Shown one piece after another: positions 24,245 to 28,693 of a stretch of DNA of 28,693 nt. This DNA comes from an uncultured Verrucomicrobiota bacterium (GTDB taxonomy: Bacteria; Verrucomicrobiota; Verrucomicrobiae; Verrucomicrobiales; DEV007): contig CACJBM010000018.1 in assembly GCA_902591645.1 (NCBI GenBank), forward strand, positions 1 to 28,693, in the 5' to 3' direction. The notes beneath the pieces were generated by a model. It had not been told where the DNA came from. It worked only from the letters and a program-made list of their open reading frames with translations, and did not search any database. The translations under genes were made by a program, and so were the position numbers. Every line of letters starts with the position of its first letter. The first letter of the stretch is position 1.

Positions 24245-25075
24245 TTATGTGAGCAAGTAACCTAGGATACTTGCGAGCTTTTCACGTAACTCGCGTCGTT
24301 CCACAATCATGTCTACGAGACCATGTTCGTGCATGAATTCTGCTGTTTGAAAACCCTCAGGCAAGTCCTGATGAGTCGTTTCTTTGATGACTCTAGGGCC
24401 AGCGAATCCAATCATACAGCCAGGCTCTGCTAAAATTATATCTCCGAGTGTGGCGAAACTCGCAGTCACTCCTCCCGTAGTTGGATGAGTCAGAACGGAG
24501 ATGAATGGTAGTCCTGCCCTGTCCAGAAGAGCTAATGCGCCGCTCGTCTTGGCCATTTGCATTAGGCTGAGAATGCCTTCATGCATTCGTGCCCCACCTG
24601 ATGCCGATACAATAATGATTGCCGATTTTTCTTCAGTTGCCAATTCGATGGCACGGGTAATTTTTTCGCCGACCACAGAACCCATGCTGGCACCGAGGAA
24701 CCGAAAGTCCATCACTCCTAAAATTACTGGATGGCCTATGATTTTGGCTCTTCCTGTGACAATCGCTTCGGGTAGGCCAGTTATTTTTTGGTACTTTGTA
24801 AGCTTATCCTTATAGCCTTTGAATTCGAGAGCATCCACACTCTTTATTTTCTTTTCGGTTTCTTCAAAGGTTCCAGGATCTGTAATCGATTCTATCCTTT
24901 CTTGAGAATTGAGAGTGAAATGAAAATTACATTCAGGACAGACTCTTAAATTTTTCTTCAGCTCCAATTCATGGATGACTTCGCCGCATCCTGAGCATTT
25001 TTGCCATAGCCCTTCGGGCACGTCGCGTTTCTTTTCGCCACTGCCTCTGAAAGCGGGTTTATTGAAAATGGGCAT
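24245..25075 (-). CDS. accD: acetyl-CoA carboxylase carboxyltransferase subunit beta
   Basis: AccD pairs with AccA to move the carboxyl group from biotin to acetyl-CoA, giving malonyl-CoA for fatty-acid synthesis. The N-terminal zinc ribbon is complete (Cys27, Cys30, Cys46, Cys49). The crotonase-like carboxyltransferase core follows, with MDFRFLGASMGSVVGEKITRA, SASGGARMHEGILSLMQMAKT, TTGGVTASFA and EPGCMIGFAGPRVI, ending with LPEGFQTAEFMHEHGLVD. The 276 residues are typical. It is probably the first gene of accD-folC-desulfurase, or second if the CPBP protease gene 75 bases upstream is included. accA is not in the window. Confidence 0.97.
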   Translation of the reverse strand: MPIFNKPAFRGSGEKKRDVPEGLWQKCSGCGEVIHELELKKNLRVCPECNFHFTLNSQERIESITDPGTFEETEKKIKSVDALEFKGYKDKLTKYQKITGLPEAIVTGRAKIIGHPVILGVMDFRFLGASMGSVVGEKITRAIELATEEKSAIIIVSASGGARMHEGILSLMQMAKTSGALALLDRAGLPFISVLTHPTTGGVTASFATLGDIILAEPGCMIGFAGPRVIKETTHQDLPEGFQTAEFMHEHGLVDMIVERRELREKLASILGYLLT

Positions 25076-25150
25076 CTTTATACAATACTATTTCAGGACT
25101 CAGAATCTAACTTACCAAGGCACAGAGGACAACCCCCATTCGGTGCACCT

Positions 25151-26137
25151 TTAATTAGTTGGTAATTTCTTATTATGGGCCAATTGAACCTTATTTTTGC
25201 GCATTCCAAGCCAAATACTTGCGAGAGTACCTGTAAGAAAAACTCCACAAAAAGGGATCATCCCTTCCTTCAAGTCAGAGCCAATGTAGGGAAGTATAAG
25301 GTCATGGCCGTATTTTTTGGGTGCTAAGGAGTGGTAATCATAAGCTTTTATACAGAATACCCAGCCAGCGTGTAATCCCATGCATAACCATAAAGAGGAT
25401 GTCCTTAGACGTGCCCATCCCAGAACGAGTCCGACCGCGAAAAGGGTTGCGAACCCCTTTGCAATGAAGATCGGATTATCGAATTGAGCGAAGATCTGAC
25501 CGACGGTCCAGAACCCTGTCCCAAAGTAATGAATGTCCTGATCTGCGAGTCTTGCACAGTTGTGCGGAGGCTTTAAAAAATGAATTAGAGCAAAGAAGAA
25601 AGAGACAAAAATTAATGCATAGTAGGGTCTGGCCGTCCGCATCACTGCTCCAAGCAATAATCCACGAAAGAGAAATTCTTCAAGGACTGCTACCGCGAGT
25701 GCGGAAATGAGGAACTTCAAGAGCATCTTTTCTGAGAAAGTGTTCGTGGCATCGAAGATGCCAAGCTGCATGTAAATAATACCAAAAATTAACAGGATTC
25801 CCGAAGCCAGAACGAAACCGATTCCAAAATCTGTTTTCCAGTGGATGTTACGCTGCAGGCCCAGATGGCTTTTTTTCAGTTTAAGGGAACGTATCAAAGG
25901 ATACATGCAGACCAATGCTCCTATGAGCATTGAACGATTAAAATATCTACCAAAGTGAGCATTATCTAATTTACCTTCCAGCCATTGTCCGGGCGATCCC
26001 ATACTTTCAAGGACTCGGAACTGTACGAGTGCTTTGCAGCCATGGTATAGGAAAGGAGCCAGTGCCGCTCCGATAATTAATGAACAGACAAGCCAGGCCA
26101 CTAATTTCAGTGCGTCAGATCGAATACTTTTTAACAT
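25151..26137 (-). CDS. CPBP family intramembrane metalloprotease
   Basis: A multi-pass membrane protein (about 15-30, 70-85, 103-125, 140-155, 170-187, 225-245, 250-262 and a last helix near 295-312) of the CAAX-protease / bacteriocin-processing (CPBP, Abi) family. The three motifs expected for the metal site are present: EE-x3-R in LEEFLFRGLL (Glu153, Glu154, Arg158), F-x3-H in FFALIHF (His186), and the third-motif histidine in MGLHAGWV (His256). The 328 residues are a normal length. The substrate is unknown; members range from prenyl-protein proteases to immunity proteins. No bacteriocin gene is near. It is upstream of accD on the same strand, with a divergent small gene behind it. Confidence 0.88.
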   Translation of the reverse strand: MLKSIRSDALKLVAWLVCSLIIGAALAPFLYHGCKALVQFRVLESMGSPGQWLEGKLDNAHFGRYFNRSMLIGALVCMYPLIRSLKLKKSHLGLQRNIHWKTDFGIGFVLASGILLIFGIIYMQLGIFDATNTFSEKMLLKFLISALAVAVLEEFLFRGLLLGAVMRTARPYYALIFVSFFFALIHFLKPPHNCARLADQDIHYFGTGFWTVGQIFAQFDNPIFIAKGFATLFAVGLVLGWARLRTSSLWLCMGLHAGWVFCIKAYDYHSLAPKKYGHDLILPYIGSDLKEGMIPFCGVFLTGTLASIWLGMRKNKVQLAHNKKLPTN

Positions 26138-26214
26138 TGCGGGTTAATTGCTACTAAAATGAAGTATCTGTGAAGCCCGATGACAAATCCTTTGTTGCAG
26201 TTTAAGATCTAAAT

Positions 26215-26487
26215 ATGAAAATTCATGATTGGAGGACCCGTTCAGAAACGGGTGAGAATCGTCTCTGGCGGGCCAAAAAGCACGGAGGCCACTGGGAATT
26301 CATGTCGAGATTGCAGCGCACGGACGAAGGGTGGACCAATCATGAAGAAATGGACATTGATGAATTGAGGACATTTCGTGAAGTCCTATTCAATAAATAT
26401 CAGCGGCGTCGGATCCCTTGGGAGGATGTATTAAAGATCGATGCTATGATTGAAGAGGCGGAAACTTCTCCAAGTGAAACAGATTAA
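26215..26487 (+). CDS. small conserved-looking protein, unknown function
   Basis: A 90-residue, highly charged, soluble protein. Residues 1-40 look strand-rich (IHDWRTRSETGENRLWRAKK and HGGHWEFMSRLQ), and 45-80 look helical (MDIDELRTFREVLFNKYQRRRIPWEDVLKIDAMI). I recognise no family. The stop is one base ahead of the cobalamin adenosyltransferase ATG, so the two genes are surely one transcript and probably translationally coupled. A role linked to the adenosyltransferase cannot be claimed from position alone. Codon use matches the neighbours. Confidence 0.75.
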   Translation: MKIHDWRTRSETGENRLWRAKKHGGHWEFMSRLQRTDEGWTNHEEMDIDELRTFREVLFNKYQRRRIPWEDVLKIDAMIEEAETSPSETD

Positions 26488-26488
26488 T

Positions 26489-27019
26489 ATGAGCATATCG
26501 ACCAGGAAAGGCGACAACGGAGAAACTGATTTGATGTTTGGGCGTCGAGTGGCCAAGAATCATCCGCGGATCATTGCACTAGGAGCAGTTGATGAATTAA
26601 ATACGATGCTTGGTATTGTTCTCACACATTGTAAAGATCAGTCCGAAATTAAGGAACGTACTGTTTCCGTTCAAAATGATCTCATTGTTTTGATGGGAGA
26701 ACTCGGGACTGTCCCCGAAGATTTACCTCAGTATGAGGAGAAAGGATTTGATCGTTTTGGAATTGGGCGCCTAGAGAAAATTGATAAATGGATTTCAATC
26801 ATTGAAAGTAAGGACATTAAGACCGAGGGGTGGGCATTACCGGGATCGAGTGGTCTTCAACTTTCCGCGAGTCTGGATCATGCCCGGGTAGTTTGCCGTC
26901 GGGCGGAACGCGAATGCACCGAACTAATCAATGAGTTGGATGCGTCGATCCTTTCTTATCTGAACAGGTTATCCGATTTGCTTTGGCTCATGGCTCGTGA
27001 GTCTGATCTAAATTCATAA
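26489..27019 (+). CDS. ATP:cob(I)alamin adenosyltransferase (PduO type)
   Basis: Transfers the adenosyl group of ATP to cob(I)alamin, making the coenzyme form of B12. The PduO-type helical bundle is recognised from TRKGDNGETDLMFGRRVAKN near the N-terminus with the ATP-binding T-x-x-GD-x-G-x-T-x-L pattern, GAVDELNTMLG, CRRAERECTEL, and the C-terminal YLNRLSDLLWLMARES. I chose the ATG at 26489 (176 residues) over an in-frame start at 26450 inside the preceding gene, because the family begins with S-x-x-T-[RK]-x-GD. It implies that the cell uses B12-dependent enzymes. No cobalamin riboswitch is visible ahead of this unit. Confidence 0.92.
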   Translation: MSISTRKGDNGETDLMFGRRVAKNHPRIIALGAVDELNTMLGIVLTHCKDQSEIKERTVSVQNDLIVLMGELGTVPEDLPQYEEKGFDRFGIGRLEKIDKWISIIESKDIKTEGWALPGSSGLQLSASLDHARVVCRRAERECTELINELDASILSYLNRLSDLLWLMARESDLNS

Positions 27020-27090
27020 AAGTTCTGAGCCCTTTGATGCGCTTTTTTAATGAAGGTCGTGAGAACGGATGGAAGAAAGCTGGCAAAGAT

Positions 27091-28257
27091 TTATCGGAAT
27101 TGGACAATCGATCCCGGTTTCAACGCGTGTGCGGGCATCTCTGTCGCTGAGTGAAAGTTACGCATGATCTGCGTTGTTTCGATGGTATTGCCTGTCTCGT
27201 CATAATCACCGGATCTTTTGTCCAGAACGCTTGTGGTGTCTAGTTTCAGGTGTTTGGCCATGAAGGGATACATTGCCTGTCTCTTGATGTACTCGTAGCC
27301 GTGCTTCTCTTTCGGGAAATGGGAATTTTCCACCTTGTCCAGTGCGTTGAAATACTTGTAGATGGATTGAGCATAGGGGTATTCGACCTTTGGGGTGTTT
27401 TTGGTCCAGTCTCCACCGACGGAGATGAGTTTTAGCGGTCGAGGTGCGGCAAGGGCGGCAATCTCGGCATTGTTGGTCTCAAGCTTGGTCGTCTTGTGGA
27501 TAGGCATGCCGCTTTCGCAATGGCAACCGCCGAAAAAATGTGCGGAGACCATCACGACTGGCACGCTCACTGCCACGCGTTCGTCAATGGCAGTCAACAG
27601 GAAGGTCTGCGTACCGCCGCCCGAGCAACCTGTCACGCCGATGAGCTTCTTGTTAACCTCAGGCAGAGATTCGAGAAAATCCACCGCTCGTACACTGCTC
27701 CAGGTTTGCAGGGTCAGTGCCTGTGAATGGCCGTGATTCCAGCCAACGTGCTCCGAATCTCCAAAGCCTACCATGTCATAGGAAAAGACCACTGCACCCA
27801 TACGCGCCAGAGTAGCGCAGCGATGCTGCTGGTCGGGACGCAACCTGCCCCCGCCATGCTCCTTGGTTTTTCTAGCGTGGCCGTGCGGACAGAGGATTCC
27901 GGGACGCTTACCTTCATGCCCGAGAGGGCGGTAGAGGCTACCGTAAACAAAAAATCCCGGCCGTGCCTCGAAGGCGGCACATTCTACGGTGTAACCTTTG
28001 TAGCTGCGCTTGTTCTTTATAATGGCATTGAGCGGGGTGCGCTTTGGTAAAGGGCTCAGGCCGGCGCCGGTGAGGATCTGTTGGCGCAAAGCATCCGAGC
28101 GCAGATTCCATTGCGTGAGATTATTGTGCGTGGCGGCTATGCGTGCAAGCTGTTTAATGGCATCAGCTTCGGAGTGATAGTTACCGCGGCAAAGTATCGG
28201 CTTTTCTGCGGCTGTCGCAAGGGCAATAAGAAGGAGTAAAGGCAGAAGGCTTTTCAT
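27091..28257 (-). CDS. secreted acetylxylan-esterase-like alpha/beta hydrolase, GC-rich
   Basis: A single-domain homologue of the first half of the fused hydrolase at 19715. The signal peptide is at about 1-17 (LLPLLLLIALATAA). Shared motifs are RPGILCPHGHA, FSYDMVGFGDS, the nucleophile elbow GCSGGGTQT (Ser212), GGCHCE, a candidate acid in GGDWTKN (Asp283) and a histidine in KEKHGYEY (His319). It is probably an exported carbohydrate esterase, with the substrate inferred only. Base composition differs sharply from the rest of the window: bases 27541-27660 are 60% G+C, against 33-45% in stretches I counted elsewhere. This points to recent transfer from a more GC-rich relative. No transposase or obvious attachment site flanks it. 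Confidence 0.85.
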   Translation of the reverse strand: MKSLLPLLLLIALATAAEKPILCRGNYHSEADAIKQLARIAATHNNLTQWNLRSDALRQQILTGAGLSPLPKRTPLNAIIKNKRSYKGYTVECAAFEARPGFFVYGSLYRPLGHEGKRPGILCPHGHARKTKEHGGGRLRPDQQHRCATLARMGAVVFSYDMVGFGDSEHVGWNHGHSQALTLQTWSSVRAVDFLESLPEVNKKLIGVTGCSGGGTQTFLLTAIDERVAVSVPVVMVSAHFFGGCHCESGMPIHKTTKLETNNAEIAALAAPRPLKLISVGGDWTKNTPKVEYPYAQSIYKYFNALDKVENSHFPKEKHGYEYIKRQAMYPFMAKHLKLDTTSVLDKRSGDYDETGNTIETTQIMRNFHSATEMPAHALKPGSIVQFR

Positions 28258-28266
28258 GGCTTAAGG

Positions 28267-28356
28267 TTGGCAGATTGGCCGGGCCGGTGCAACTCTCTTC
28301 CCTATCTGGTTCGTAGTTGGTATCAAACCTGAGCAACGCTGTGACAATCTGCCCAA
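28267..28356. repeat. imperfect inverted repeat upstream of the GC-rich esterase
   Basis: TTGGCAGATTG (28267-28277) is the complement, with one extra base in the second arm, of CAATCTGCCCAA (28345-28356). The arms enclose about 67 bases just ahead of the esterase start. It may be a leader hairpin or the trace of an insertion edge; nothing else supports either. Confidence 0.35.
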
Positions 28357-28406
28357 GCAATAGGTATATATTTTAAAGAGACACTGAAAGGAGATTTCTG
28401 GCCATT

Positions 28407-28693
28407 CTATTTTTGAATAAGCTCTTCCATGATTTCTTTATTATTGCGGATTTTTTTGGCTTCATTCTCAATCCTTTCCGCTGATAATTGTATTTCTGTA
28501 AGTTTCTTTTTCTTTGTGGAAATACTTTTGGGCGGAGAGATTTTGAATGCCCGAACAAGCTTTCCAAAGTCCTGAATCGAATCGGCGTATGGCCAGACAC
28601 GCTTATCTAGTTTGAGTCGAATCCTTTTGATGTCATTAATGGCTTTTCCAAGTTCGTCAGGTGCTAGTGCGTCTCCGCTCGCCGATCCTGATC
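28407..28693 (-). CDS. 3' part of an unknown gene, cut by the window end
   Basis: On the minus strand a frame is open from the window edge to a TAG at 28407-28409, giving at least 94 residues. The readable part is strongly helical and charged: LGKAINDIKRIRLKLDKRVW, PYADSIQDFGKLVRAF, then a lysine-rich stretch and ERIENEAKKIRNNKEIMEELIQK at the end, suggesting a coiled coil. I do not recognise it. The frame is preferred over a shorter overlapping frame (28373-28600) because it stays open to the edge and has an ordinary residue mix. The start is outside the window. Confidence 0.55.
   Translation of the reverse strand, partial: SGSASGDALAPDELGKAINDIKRIRLKLDKRVWPYADSIQDFGKLVRAFKISPPKSISTKKKKLTEIQLSAERIENEAKKIRNNKEIMEELIQK

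Noticed and set aside
27395..28050. Several plus-strand frames opposite the GC-rich esterase
   Set aside because: High G+C removes stop codons in shadow frames. None has a domain, and the minus-strand esterase has full motifs.
28373..28600. A 75-residue minus-strand frame at the right end, very rich in lysine and arginine
   Set aside because: Its composition is that of an out-of-frame reading. The overlapping frame ending at 28407 is open to the window edge and reads like an ordinary helical protein.
1..28693. CRISPR arrays, insertion sequences, prophage or defence genes
   Set aside because: No regularly spaced repeats, transposase, integrase or recognised defence proteins were seen. The CPBP protease alone is not evidence of an immunity system.

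Overview
The window is gene-dense bacterial chromosome: 25 protein-coding genes that look complete, two cut by the window edges, and one tRNA. G+C is low to moderate except for one gene near the right end. Gene content points to the PVC superphylum, most likely a marine-type Verrucomicrobiota. The clues are a Tat-exported Gfo/Idh/MocA oxidoreductase, two acetylxylan-esterase-like alpha/beta hydrolases with the GASGGGTQT/GCSGGGTQT elbow and a GGC-x-CE motif, and small conserved proteins of no recognised family. This placement is inference from gene families; no rRNA is present. Almost no gene has a Shine-Dalgarno sequence ahead of its start.

Layout. 1-1836 (+): ECF sigma factor (5' end outside the window), a small unknown gene overlapping it by ATGA, and an MscS/TM-helix channel. 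1852-3829 (-): ruvA and a 448-residue protein that looks like a circularly permuted ATP-grasp enzyme. 3933-5546 (+): a secreted unknown protein; a 105-residue basic protein with a strong promoter, structured leader and terminator; and a lone nuoA. 5530-12004 (-): class III aminotransferase, aspartate-type aminotransferase, purT, recA and a GspF/PilC-like membrane protein, with clear terminators after purT and recA. 12071-13105 (+): ribD. 13141-15020 (-): a divergent PanB-like protein, prmA and tRNA-Gly(GCC). 15174-16511 (-): Gfo/Idh/MocA oxidoreductase. 16625-17413 (+): trpC. 17410-19545 (-): class A penicillin-binding protein. 19715-21763 (+): fused hydrolase. 21775-26137 (-): CPBP protease, accD, folC and cysteine desulfurase, probably one or two operons. 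26215-27019 (+): small protein and ATP:cobalamin adenosyltransferase. 27091-28257 (-): GC-rich esterase. 28407-28693 (-): the 3' end of an unknown gene.

Most genes are housekeeping functions in short, mixed transcription units: purine, riboflavin, tryptophan, folate, fatty-acid, cofactor and cell-wall synthesis, and DNA repair. The points most worth a second look are the ATP-grasp-like protein beside ruvA, the structured leader of the 105-residue gene, a PanB homologue that has lost the usual metal ligands, an inverted repeat lying between the -35 and -10 of recA, and the compositionally foreign esterase. I found no CRISPR array, transposase, integrase, prophage gene or defence island.
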